Shown here: piece after piece, positions 56,233-64,000 of the stretch | Position numbering within the stretch: the stretch's first letter is position 1 | How the letters are laid out: each line of letters begins with the position of its first letter | NCBI RefSeq assembly: GCF_007859755.1 | Contig: NZ_SJPF01000001.1 | Location: 1,662,082-1,726,081 of the forward strand | Origin: Blastopirellula retiformator | Lineage (GTDB): Bacteria; Planctomycetota; Planctomycetia; Pirellulales; Pirellulaceae | DNA length: 64,000 nt | Direction: 5' to 3' | The notes under the pieces: generated by a model | The model's database searches: none | Seen by the model: only the letters and a program-made list of their open reading frames with translations | What the model was told of the DNA's origin: nothing | Position numbers and translations under genes: made by a program

Positions 56233-56859
56233 ATGTCTCGTTTTTGCTTTGCGCTGCCGCTGGTGATGTTGTTCGCCGCTTCATTGTCTGCAGCGGATGC
56301 CGTTTCTTTGTTTGACGGCAAGACGCTGGATGGTTGGGAAGGGAAGGCGGAATGGTTTCGGGTGGAGGATGGCGCGATCGTCGCCGGTACGCTGGAAAAG
56401 TTGATTACGAACAACGAGTTTCTGTGCACCAAACAAGAGTATGGCGACTTTGAGCTTACCTTCGAGGCGAAGCTGGTCGGGCAGGGGACCAACGCCGGGG
56501 TGCAGTTTCGCAGTCAGCGAATTCCGAACCACCACGAGATGATCGGTTTCCAGTGCGACATCGGTCGTTCGCCGGCCCGCGTGATTTGGGGGTCGCTGTA
56601 CGATGAGTCGCGCCGCAAGAAGTTCATGGCGGAAGGACCGGCCGAGGAAGTCGCCAAGATCGTGAAGCAGGGAGAATGGAACCAGTTGAAGGTTCGCTGC
56701 GAAGGGGCCAAGATTCAGATTTGGGTTAACGGACTAAAGACGGTCGACTACACCGAAGAGGACGCATCAATTCCGCGAACCGGGCTGATTGGCTTGCAGA
56801 TCCATAGCGGACCGGCCGCCGAAGCGTCGTATCGTAATTTACGGCTGAAAAAACTATGA
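56233..56859 (+). CDS. exported DUF1080 protein (3-keto-disaccharide hydrolase-like)
   Basis: A 208-residue protein with a signal peptide (about 1-21) and a single LamG-like jelly-roll domain: SLFDGKTLDGWEGKAEWFRV, NEFLCTKQEYGDFELTFEAK and NAGVQFRSQRI are DUF1080 hallmarks. DUF1080 proteins are abundant in planctomycetes; some members hydrolyse 3-keto-glycosides. The gene overlaps the HAD gene by 4 bp. Confidence 0.88.
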   Translation: MSRFCFALPLVMLFAASLSAADAVSLFDGKTLDGWEGKAEWFRVEDGAIVAGTLEKLITNNEFLCTKQEYGDFELTFEAKLVGQGTNAGVQFRSQRIPNHHEMIGFQCDIGRSPARVIWGSLYDESRRKKFMAEGPAEEVAKIVKQGEWNQLKVRCEGAKIQIWVNGLKTVDYTEEDASIPRTGLIGLQIHSGPAAEASYRNLRLKKL

Positions 56860-57482
56860 GCTACCCCGCAATCGAGTTCTTCTATTTCGATCTCGGCAAC
56901 GTCCTGCTTTATTTTGATCACGACCTGGCTTGCCGGCAGATGGCCCAGGTTGCCGACGCCTCGGTAGAAGAGGTGCGTGACGTCGTCTTCTTCAGCGGCA
57001 TGCAGGTTCGCTACGAAACCGGCGAGATCGATACGGCCGGTTTTCACGAATACTTCTGCCAGCGGACTGAGCGGCGGCCTGACATGACGGCGCTCGCCCG
57101 GGCGGCCAGTGATATCTTTGAGCCGAATCATCCGGTGATTGAAATCGCGCAGGCGCTGCACGCCCAGTCACGCCGCTTGGGGATCTTGTCGAACACCTGC
57201 GCGTGTCACTGGGAGTTTTGCATCGATGGCCGGTATCCGTTTCTCCGCGACTGCTTTGAGCAATATGTCTTGAGCTATGAAGCGAAGTCGATGAAGCCGG
57301 ACGCAGGGATTTACCGCGCGGCGATTTCGCAGGCTGGGGTCGCTGCGGAGTCGATCTTCTTTGTCGACGATCGTCCGGAAAATGTGGCGGGGGCGCTGGA
57401 ATGCGGACTCGACGCCGTTCTCTATAGCGGCGCAGACCGGTTACGCGCCGATCTGGTGGAACGCGGCTTTGCGTTGGGTTAG
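56856..57482 (+). CDS. HAD-superfamily phosphatase, YihX-like
   Basis: A 208-residue HAD hydrolase. Motif I FYFDLGNVLLYFD has DLG in place of DxD, as in the YihX branch; motif II is LGILSNTCACH (Ser), motif III Lys is in EAKSMKPD, motif IV is FFVDDRPENV. YihX releases phosphate from glucose-1-phosphate, but the substrate here is not certain. It overlaps the DUF1080 gene by 4 bp, so both are coupled, perhaps for sugar breakdown. Confidence 0.85.
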   Translation: MSYPAIEFFYFDLGNVLLYFDHDLACRQMAQVADASVEEVRDVVFFSGMQVRYETGEIDTAGFHEYFCQRTERRPDMTALARAASDIFEPNHPVIEIAQALHAQSRRLGILSNTCACHWEFCIDGRYPFLRDCFEQYVLSYEAKSMKPDAGIYRAAISQAGVAAESIFFVDDRPENVAGALECGLDAVLYSGADRLRADLVERGFALG

Positions 57483-57707
57483 GCCGGTTGCTCCGATTGC
57501 GGCGGATACTCATGCGGTTCACTCCAATCGTAGGGGCGCGGTCGCCGAGTAACGCCTGAATTTCGCAGATTTTTGCGCCGTATCTCGAATAATTTCCTAC
57601 CCTTGGTTGTCTTCCTCCACAACAGGCGACCGCCAGAGTGCGCGGTCCCAGGGGCAGGCGAAAAGCGATTCGGACCAAGTTGCCGGAATTGCAATTCACG
57701 GGAGCGA

Positions 57708-58133
57708 ATGACCGGAATGAACAAGAAGGTGCTTCACGTCGACGATGATCCGCAGATTCTGCGAATCGTCGGTAAACAGTTATCCAATGCTGGATACGAA
57801 GTGATTTCTCTGGACCAGCCGGAGAAAGCGATGAAAACTCTGCTCGACAGTTCGATTCGAGTTTGCATTCTTGATATCGAAATGCCGCGAATCAACGGTT
57901 TGGATTTGTTGCGGGACATCAAGCAATACGATGGCGGAATTCAGGTCATCATGTTGACCGGTCTCGTCACGCTATCGACGGTGCTCGATTCAATGCGATT
58001 TGGGGCCGAAGGCTGCTTGTTTAAGCCGGTTACGGAATTTGAGCCGTTGATCGAAGTGTTGACCGCGGCGTTTGAAAAGAACGAGCGTTGGTGGATCGCC
58101 TTGCACGACTTGAAACAACGTCAACTTGCCTAA
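57708..58133 (+). CDS. response regulator, receiver domain only
   Basis: A 141-residue protein with a REC domain (about 6-125): acidic pair in HVDDDPQ, phospho-acceptor Asp in CILDIEMPRINGLDL and Lys in FKPVTEFEP. There is no output domain; the last 15 residues extend helix 5. ATG 57708 sits three bases after GGAG; ATG 57717 begins the conserved part and is equally possible. A CheA-type kinase follows 48 bp downstream, its probable partner. Confidence 0.87.
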   Translation: MTGMNKKVLHVDDDPQILRIVGKQLSNAGYEVISLDQPEKAMKTLLDSSIRVCILDIEMPRINGLDLLRDIKQYDGGIQVIMLTGLVTLSTVLDSMRFGAEGCLFKPVTEFEPLIEVLTAAFEKNERWWIALHDLKQRQLA

Positions 58134-58181
58134 TCCCGTTTCCTGTGCGTACCGGCCCTCCGCCGGAAGATTAGAGCGAAA

Positions 58182-60383
58182 ATGAGTGATAACGACGCCA
58201 ACAACGAACTTCTGGCAGGCTTCATCGACGAGTCGATGAACGCTATCGGGGAACTGCCGGCGCTGCTCACCGAGTTCAAAAACGACTCGAGCAACGCGGA
58301 AGCGGTTCACTCGGTGTTTCGAACTGTTCACTCGATCAAAGGCAACGCCGGTTTCTTCGGCTTGACGGCGATTAAGAAGTTCGCCCACTCGCTCGAAAAC
58401 GCCCTGGACGAAGTACGCAACCAAAAAACGCCGCTCACCGAAGATCTGTGCCGGGCGTTGATCGAAGGGATCGACTCGCTCGACCAAATGCTGCATGCGG
58501 TCGAGAACCAGACGCACAGCGAAACGCTCAGCGAAGCCGATCTGAAACTGTTGGAACAGGTCGCCGTCCTCTCAAAAACCAAAGTCGAAGGTGGCAGCGA
58601 AGATTCGGCCGCCGACGCACTGCTGGCCGAACTGCTGGAAATGGCGGAGGAAATGACCGCCGCTGGATTCCCGGAGTCGCTTCACTGGGCCGAGCGACTG
58701 CGTGGGCTTGGTCAGGTGTCGACGCCCGAGGCCGCCGAGCAGGCGATCTTGTCGCCGGCTGACATGCTCGCGAACGAATTCGTGATCGGCGGCGTGGAAG
58801 CGACGATGACGGTTCGCCGACTGATCGAAATGTTCATCAAGGCCGAGACCGAGCCGTTTGACGATGATCGCTCGACCGCTTTCATCGAAGCGATGGCCGA
58901 ACTGAAGCTGTGCGCTCGCAATGGCTCCGAAACGGCGCTGCTGAACGCCGTCGACGAAGCCGGCCGAAACTTCAAGACAATCTACGATAGTGGCATCGGC
59001 GTCGATTCGATGTTGCTGAGCATCGTTTGGGAGCAGATCGCGCCCGCTTTACAAAGCCGGGCGCCGCAGCCCGAACCGACGCCCGAGCCGGAAGTCGCCG
59101 CCCCGCCGGAAGCGGCCGCCCCGAAGTCGCCCGAAGGCGAGTCGGCCGATGGCGAAGCGGCCAAGGAAAAAGGCGCCAGCAGCAAGAAGACCAAGTTCCT
59201 GCGGGTCAACGAAGAGAGCATCGATAACTTCCTGGATGACGTCTCCAGTTTGTTCATCACCTGCGAACGGCTGAAAGACATCCAAAGCCGCATGTCGCAC
59301 GCTGCCGAAGTGCAGGAACTGATCGAAGAGCTGCGGCAGGTCAACATCTCGTTCAGCATGCAGGCCAACGCCTTGCAGAAGAGCGTCGTCTCGCTCCGTC
59401 GCGTGCCGATTCGCGGGATGTTCTCGAAGTTTCCGCGGATGGCTCGCAGCCTGGCCAGCAGCCTGGGCAAAAAGCTGGACGTCCATCTGGCGGGCGAAGA
59501 GCTGGAAGTCGACAAGTCGCTGCTAGAAGAGCTCGACGCTCCGCTGACGCATATGATTCGTAACGTCGCGGACCATGCCTTGGAAACGCCCGAAGATCGT
59601 CAGGCTCGCGGCCTGAACGAAGTCGGCAACCTGTGGCTGGGCGCCGAGATTACCCGTACGCATGTCTTGATCACGATTCGCGACGACGGCCGCGGCATCG
59701 ATCCCAATCGGCTCCGTCGCAAGGCGACCGAGAGCGGCGCGATTACCGAGGCGCACGCCGAGCGGATGTCGGATCAAGAAGCGATCGAACTGATCTTCCA
59801 CCCCGGACTTTCGACCGCCGAACAGGTGACCGAAATCTCGGGACGCGGCGTCGGTATGGACGTCGTCCGGACGATGGTTCAAGACAATGGCGGTGAGATC
59901 CGGCTCGAATCGACTCTGGACGTGGGGACCACCTTCACGATCGAGATTCCGATTCGCCAAGCGGTTCTGGTGATCGACGGTCTGCTGATCAACGAAGGGG
60001 ACGAACGATTCGTCGTTCCGTTCGATTCGATCCGCGAAGTGATCGACTTGCCGTACGAAGAGTTGAAAACCGCTGGCGGCGCGCCGGTGGTGACGCTGCG
60101 AGGAACGACCTACGCCGCCGTTTCGCTGGCGGAAACGCTCGCTATTCCGCAGCCGGAAGTCAAAAAGAAGAGCGATCGTCTGTCGGCGGTTTTGATGACC
60201 AGCAAACAAGGGGACGCCTGTTTGATGGTCGAAAAGGTTGTCGGCAAGCGAAAGGTGGTGGTCAACAGTCTGCAGGACATCTTGCCTGACGTCCGCTCGA
60301 TCAGCGGCGTCGCCCAATTGGGCGGCGGCGAACTGGCCTTGGTGTTGTCGACGGCCGAAATCGTCCGCACGCTCCGTCGTTAA
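58182..60383 (+). CDS. CheA-type histidine kinase
   Basis: A 733-residue soluble protein: HPt domain (about 8-115) with His50 in HSIKGNAGFF; a second helical part (about 130-275); a Pro/Ala-rich acidic linker (about 288-330); dimerisation domain (about 335-410); HATPase_c (about 440-590) with MIRNVADHALETPEDR (N-box), DDGRGIDP (G1) and EISGRGVGMDVV (G2); and a CheW-like domain (about 600-733). No chemotaxis receptor, CheW, CheB or CheR gene is nearby, only the single-domain regulator upstream, so a non-chemotactic pathway is likely. Confidence 0.9.
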   Translation: MSDNDANNELLAGFIDESMNAIGELPALLTEFKNDSSNAEAVHSVFRTVHSIKGNAGFFGLTAIKKFAHSLENALDEVRNQKTPLTEDLCRALIEGIDSLDQMLHAVENQTHSETLSEADLKLLEQVAVLSKTKVEGGSEDSAADALLAELLEMAEEMTAAGFPESLHWAERLRGLGQVSTPEAAEQAILSPADMLANEFVIGGVEATMTVRRLIEMFIKAETEPFDDDRSTAFIEAMAELKLCARNGSETALLNAVDEAGRNFKTIYDSGIGVDSMLLSIVWEQIAPALQSRAPQPEPTPEPEVAAPPEAAAPKSPEGESADGEAAKEKGASSKKTKFLRVNEESIDNFLDDVSSLFITCERLKDIQSRMSHAAEVQELIEELRQVNISFSMQANALQKSVVSLRRVPIRGMFSKFPRMARSLASSLGKKLDVHLAGEELEVDKSLLEELDAPLTHMIRNVADHALETPEDRQARGLNEVGNLWLGAEITRTHVLITIRDDGRGIDPNRLRRKATESGAITEAHAERMSDQEAIELIFHPGLSTAEQVTEISGRGVGMDVVRTMVQDNGGEIRLESTLDVGTTFTIEIPIRQAVLVIDGLLINEGDERFVVPFDSIREVIDLPYEELKTAGGAPVVTLRGTTYAAVSLAETLAIPQPEVKKKSDRLSAVLMTSKQGDACLMVEKVVGKRKVVVNSLQDILPDVRSISGVAQLGGGELALVLSTAEIVRTLRR

Positions 60384-60398
60384 GACGGACGACGAAAA

Positions 60399-60428
60399 AA
60401 GCCGCCTGGGCGAAAATCCCAGACGGCT
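60399..60428. terminator. bidirectional terminator between convergent cheA-like and xylA genes
   Basis: AAGCCG-C-CTGGG against CCCAG-A-CGGCTT with one mismatch. On the minus strand a T6 run follows, so it works best for xylA; on the plus strand TTATT follows. Confidence 0.8.
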
Positions 60429-60460
60429 TATTCTGTCAACGCGAAGCGAAAACCAGTCGC

Positions 60461-61771
60461 TTACATGTAGCGATTGAAGAGGTTTTCGAGCATCTCTTGG
60501 CGACCACTTTGATTCGCCTCGGCCTCTCCCTTGCCCAGCATGTATTTCTCCAGCGACTTGAGATCATGCTTGCCGGCTTCGATTTCGGCGCCGACGCCGC
60601 TTGCCCAACTGCTGTAGCGCTCGGCGACGAACTTGTCGAATTCCCCCTCGGCTCGGATCGCGGCGGCGATTTTCAAGCCCTTGGCGAACGCGTCCATTCC
60701 GCCGACGTGGGCGTAGAACAGGTCGAGCGGCTCAAAGCTTTCTCGGCGAACCTTGGCGTCAAAGTTGACGCCGCCGCTGCCGAGGCCGCCGTACTTCAGG
60801 ATCGACAGCATCACTTCGGCGGTCAGGTAGTAGTTGGTCGGGAACTGGTCGGTGTCCCAGCCCAACAGCAGGTCGCCGGTGTTGGCGTCGATCGAACCGA
60901 GGATGCCGTTCATGCCGGCGTATTCCAACTCGTGCTGCATCGTATGCGAGGCGAGCGTCGCGTGGTTGGTTTCCAGGTTCATCTTGAAGTGCTTGTCGAG
61001 ATCGTACGTCTTCAAGAACGCCAGGCAGTTGGCGGTGTCGAAATCGTACTGATGCTTGGTCGGCTCTTTCGGCTTCGGCTCGATCAAGAATTGCCCCGTG
61101 AAGCCAATTTCCTTGGCGTAGTCGACCGCCATGTGAAAGAACTTCGCCAGGTGGTCGAGTTCCCGCTTCATGTCGGTGTTCAGCAGGTTCTGGTAACCTT
61201 CGCGACCGCCCCAGAAGACATAGTTCTCGCCTCCCAGCTCCTTGGTGATCTCCAGGCATTTTTTGGTTTGGGCGGCGGCGAAGGCGAACGCGTCGGCGTT
61301 GCAGCTGGTCGCCGCGCCATGCATGTACCGCGGATTGCTGAATAGGTTACAGGTGCCCCACAGCAGTTTTACGCCGGTCCGCTCTTGCTCTTCCTTCAGC
61401 GCGGCGGCGACCTGATCGAAGATCTTGTTGGTTTCGCTCAGCGAGGCGCCTTCCGGAGCGACGTCGCGATCATGAAACGCGTAGTACGGCGCCCCCAGCT
61501 TCTCAATGAACTCAAAAGCGACCCGCGTGCGCTTTACCGCGTTTTCGACGCTGTCGCTGCCGTCATCCCACGGACGAACGGCGGTGCCGGGTCCAAACGG
61601 GTCGGCGCCGGTTCCGCGAAACGTGTGCCAGTAGACGACGCTGAAGCGAAGGTGATCGCGCATCGTCTTGCCTTCGATCACTTCGTCTGGGTTATACCAG
61701 CGGTAGGCCAACGGGTTTTTCGAGTCAGGACCTTCGTACTGGATCTTGTCGACTTCGGGGAACGCAGACAT
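60461..61771 (-). CDS. xylA: xylose isomerase
   Basis: A 436-residue enzyme that converts D-xylose to D-xylulose. The TIM barrel shows the active-site [12 protein letters not shown] (catalytic His and Asp), [21 protein letters not shown] (Glu and Lys) and [10 protein letters not shown], all typical of class II xylose isomerases of this length. ATG 61771 (MSAFPEVDK) is the usual start; the longer open frame upstream is not conserved. No xylulokinase gene is in view. Confidence 0.95.
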   Translation of the reverse strand: MSAFPEVDKIQYEGPDSKNPLAYRWYNPDEVIEGKTMRDHLRFSVVYWHTFRGTGADPFGPGTAVRPWDDGSDSVENAVKRTRVAFEFIEKLGAPYYAFHDRDVAPEGASLSETNKIFDQVAAALKEEQERTGVKLLWGTCNLFSNPRYMHGAATSCNADAFAFAAAQTKKCLEITKELGGENYVFWGGREGYQNLLNTDMKRELDHLAKFFHMAVDYAKEIGFTGQFLIEPKPKEPTKHQYDFDTANCLAFLKTYDLDKHFKMNLETNHATLASHTMQHELEYAGMNGILGSIDANTGDLLLGWDTDQFPTNYYLTAEVMLSILKYGGLGSGGVNFDAKVRRESFEPLDLFYAHVGGMDAFAKGLKIAAAIRAEGEFDKFVAERYSSWASGVGAEIEAGKHDLKSLEKYMLGKGEAEANQSGRQEMLENLFNRYM

Positions 61772-61978
61772 GTCGGTGCTTCGCTCAAAGATGAAAAGGG
61801 CGGGGCGAGTGGTTAGCGTCACGCCAGAGGCGAAACGACGTAGATTTTCCACGCGACGAATCGACTAGAGTGGAAGTGTGCATCATAAAGCGCGATGTAG
61901 CGGCGTACAACCGACAGGGGTTCCGCGAACCTAAGATATTTTACAAACGCGATACAAGCACTTGCTTATTGAGCCCGG

Positions 61979-62800
61979 TTACTCACCGCGACGCCGAGAC
62001 GAGAATTTGGCCTGCAACCAGTCTCCTAGGCGTGGAGAAATCTGGGCGACGGCAAACAGAATCCGCGCTTTCCAAGGGAGGATGAGATCTTGTTTACGTT
62101 GCTCACAACTTTGCAGGATCGAACTTGCCAACCTGTCGGGATCGAGCGCCTTCAGTTTCACCCCAGCGCCGGGCTTCCGCGCTTCCGCGGGCAGATTGTC
62201 CATCTGGTGGTCATAGCGGTTGCCGGCGTCCTCGCGAGCGATCGGGCCGGGGCAGACCAGCATCACGTGAACCCCATCGTCGGCCAGTTCTAAACGCAGC
62301 TGTTGCGTAAACCCGGCCAGAGCGAACTTGGTGGTGGCGTAAGGGCCGATAAAGCGAGCGGCCTGTTTCGAGGCGAGCGAGCCGATATTGACGATATGCC
62401 CCTGGCGACCAGTCAGCAGCGGGGCGAACGCCTGAACGCAACGAATCGCCGTCATCACGTTCAGTTCCCATTGGTGGCGAAAATCGGCCAGTTGGGTTTC
62501 GAGCAACTTGCCGCGGGATGAGACGCCAACATTGTTGACCAGCAGATCGATTCCGCCAAACCGCGACTCGATTTCCCGTTCGAGACGTTTGACGTCCTCG
62601 TCCGAGGTAACGTCGGCCGTCAGCGGGATCGCCTGGCCGGGCAGCGACGTTAGCTCTTCGGCGGCGGCCGACAGCGCCGCTTCCTCACGCGCGACCAGAA
62701 CGACGGTCGCTCCCTGGCGGACAAGCTGACGGGCGATCGCCAGGCCTAAACCACGCGATGCGCCGGTGACCAGGGCGACTTTTTCATTCCAATACGGCAT
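61979..62800 (-). CDS. short-chain dehydrogenase/reductase
   Basis: A 273-residue classical SDR: Rossmann motif TGASRGLGLAIA (about 13-24), NNVGVSS, Ser-Tyr-Lys with IGSLASKQA and YATTKFA. The C-terminal tail of about 30 residues is longer than usual and Arg-rich at the end. It reduces or oxidises an unknown alcohol or ketone with NAD(P). It lies between xylA and the Gfo/Idh gene on the same strand, but the gaps (about 205 and 120 bp) and a terminator suggest its own promoter. Confidence 0.87.
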   Translation of the reverse strand: MPYWNEKVALVTGASRGLGLAIARQLVRQGATVVLVAREEAALSAAAEELTSLPGQAIPLTADVTSDEDVKRLEREIESRFGGIDLLVNNVGVSSRGKLLETQLADFRHQWELNVMTAIRCVQAFAPLLTGRQGHIVNIGSLASKQAARFIGPYATTKFALAGFTQQLRLELADDGVHVMLVCPGPIAREDAGNRYDHQMDNLPAEARKPGAGVKLKALDPDRLASSILQSCEQRKQDLILPWKARILFAVAQISPRLGDWLQAKFSSRRRGE

Positions 62801-62855
62801 CCGGTCGCTGTTTCGCTAAGAGATTCTGGGAGGAGAAACCTTCGCGATGATAACG

Positions 62856-62889
62856 AAAAAGCCTCGGCAGGCAATTGCCCAACCGAGGC
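62856..62889 (-). terminator. intrinsic terminator after the Gfo/Idh/MocA gene
   Basis: GCCTCGG (62861-62867) against CCGAGGC (62883-62889) with five T on the minus strand. It ends the transcript of the window-edge gene about 33 bp after its stop. Confidence 0.75.
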
Positions 62890-62921
62890 CCGGGGTGTTG
62901 CGAGAACGGGGCGTTCTCTCA

Positions 62922-64000
62922 CTACGCAGTGACTTCGTATCCCTTGCGGGCTTCGCGAGCCAACCAGCCGTTGGCTTGCTCGTCTCCTACAATTTGCTCC
63001 GATTTTTCGTCCCACTTCACCGTCCGGTCGAACCGCAGCGCGATGTTGGCCAGATGACAGGTCGTCATGGCGCGATGGTGCGAGTAGACGTCGGAGATTG
63101 GCTCTTTCCGCGATTTGACGCATTCAAAGAAGTTCGTCATGTGGGCGTTGCCCCGGGCTGGGGTCGATCCCTTGTAGACCTTCTGTATCGCATCTTCCGG
63201 CAGCGGGTTCGTCTTGAACTCTTCGACCGGGGCGCCGACCAGCTTGCCGCGGTTAACCATGAAGCGGCCCTTGGTTCCCTCGAACATCACACCGTTGCCA
63301 AACCCGAGATCGTTGCACTCGTTGCGAATGACGACTTCGATATCGCGGGGGAAGGTCGCTTTGACGTGAAATTCGGTCGGCGTGTTGTAACGATCGTCCT
63401 GCGTCGGCATGCCGTCCTCGAACGGGGTCGGGAACTTCGCCATGATCGGCTCTAGGCTGAGCGGACCGCCGACGCCTTGTTGATCGAGACCCCACTGGGC
63501 GATGTCGACATGATGGGCCCCCCAGTCGGTCATCTTGCCGCCAGAGTATTCAAACCACCAGCGAAATTCGTAGTGGCAACGCGAGTTGCCCCAGCCTCCG
63601 CCCGGCTTAAAGCGATAGTCGACCAGCGGAGCTTGGCCCAGCCATTTTTCCCAGTTGAGCTGTTTGGGAACTTCGGCGATCGGAATCGGACCGCTGGTGG
63701 GCGAGCCGCCGATGGCGACATGCACTTTTTGGATGTCGCCAATGCGGCCCTCATTGATCAGGGCGATCGCCTTCAGGAAAAGCTGCCCCATTTCGCTGCG
63801 CTGTTGGGTGCCAACCTGGAAGACGCGGCCGGTCTCTTTGGCGACCTTGCAGATCTTTTTGCCTTCGTCGATCGTCAGCGTCAGCGGTTTTTCGCAGTAG
63901 ACGTCCTTCCCGGCCTTCATCGCTTCGATCGCGATTTTTGAGTGCCAGTGGTCGGGCGTCACGATCGTCACAATCTCGACATCGTTGCGATCGAGGATCT
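62922..64000 (-). CDS. Gfo/Idh/MocA family oxidoreductase, 5' end outside the window
   Basis: The frame is open to the right edge, so the N-terminal Rossmann start is missing; about 359 residues are seen. Present are [20 protein letters not shown], the family EKPL motif with catalytic Lys, and [20 protein letters not shown] in the C-terminal domain. Planctomycetes carry very many of these NAD(P)-dependent sugar-type oxidoreductases. The substrate is unknown. Confidence 0.9.
   Translation of the reverse strand, partial: ILDRNDVEIVTIVTPDHWHSKIAIEAMKAGKDVYCEKPLTLTIDEGKKICKVAKETGRVFQVGTQQRSEMGQLFLKAIALINEGRIGDIQKVHVAIGGSPTSGPIPIAEVPKQLNWEKWLGQAPLVDYRFKPGGGWGNSRCHYEFRWWFEYSGGKMTDWGAHHVDIAQWGLDQQGVGGPLSLEPIMAKFPTPFEDGMPTQDDRYNTPTEFHVKATFPRDIEVVIRNECNDLGFGNGVMFEGTKGRFMVNRGKLVGAPVEEFKTNPLPEDAIQKVYKGSTPARGNAHMTNFFECVKSRKEPISDVYSHHRAMTTCHLANIALRFDRTVKWDEKSEQIVGDEQANGWLAREARKGYEVTA

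Overview
The window looks like a chromosomal segment from a planctomycete, most likely the Pirellulaceae (Blastopirellula/Bremerella-like). The base composition is GC-rich. Several genes belong to families typical of that group: a DUF1559 pseudopilin-like protein followed by a small lipoprotein, a DUF1080 protein, an NPCBM protein, a Gfo/Idh/MocA oxidoreductase, a large secreted protein with an LERRE-type N-terminal motif, and a MoxR/BatA supercluster. The genus is an inference; no rRNA gene lies in the window.

Layout. 1-4.8 kb is the 3' part of a cytochrome c oxidase operon: truncated subunit III, subunit IV, an ABC ATPase/permease pair, a protein with two tandem SCO domains, a DUF420 membrane protein and a small CPTC protein. 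A 156-bp multi-hairpin repeat (4961-5116) separates it from a convergent DUF983 gene; a second copy lies at 46402-46554. 5.8-21.7 kb is one long co-directional block: PQQ-like propeller, MoxR ATPase, DUF58, two VWA membrane proteins, a 1218-residue membrane/coiled-coil protein, a polyglutamine protein, a terpenoid-cyclase-fold protein and an NPCBM protein. 21.7-25.3 kb on the minus strand holds hemB, an eboA-eboB pair ending in a clear terminator, and a DUF1569 gene. 25.6-29.3 kb on the plus strand carries folE2, a MazG-like gene, a prepilin peptidase, a QueD/PTPS gene and a mog/moaB gene, followed by a hybrid histidine kinase. A 1157-residue minus-strand protein (31.4-34.9 kb) is probably a PPi-type PEP carboxykinase. 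Then come a thioredoxin-like/CxxCH/PDZ protein, an IlvD-type dehydratase, an hsp20 gene behind a sigma-54 promoter, and a three-gene glycan-type operon (GT2, DUF2304, TMTC-like TPR protein). 42.6-45.6 kb is a large secreted protein with three copies of one C-terminal domain.

45.7-57.5 kb is a mosaic of small genes: a methyltransferase, a general-stress PNPOx gene interrupted by an in-frame TAG, a cupin, lipoproteins, the DUF1559 pair, tRNA-Leu(TAA), a second DUF420 gene, leuA, and a cluster of unknown genes. leuA is preceded by a leucine-rich 17-codon leader ORF and an intrinsic terminator, the arrangement of a ribosome-mediated attenuator. An AT-richer insert (about 55.4-56.15 kb) encodes a compressed kinase-like protein and a divergent partner whose start codon overlaps its own. 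57.7-64 kb has a response regulator plus a CheA-type kinase, xylA, an SDR and a truncated Gfo/Idh/MocA gene.

The most notable items are the leu attenuator, the mini-kinase pair, the two-copy multi-hairpin repeat between convergent genes, the sigma-54 hsp20 promoter, the candidate PPi-PEPCK, and the tandem-SCO fusion. I saw no CRISPR array, transposase, integrase or rRNA.
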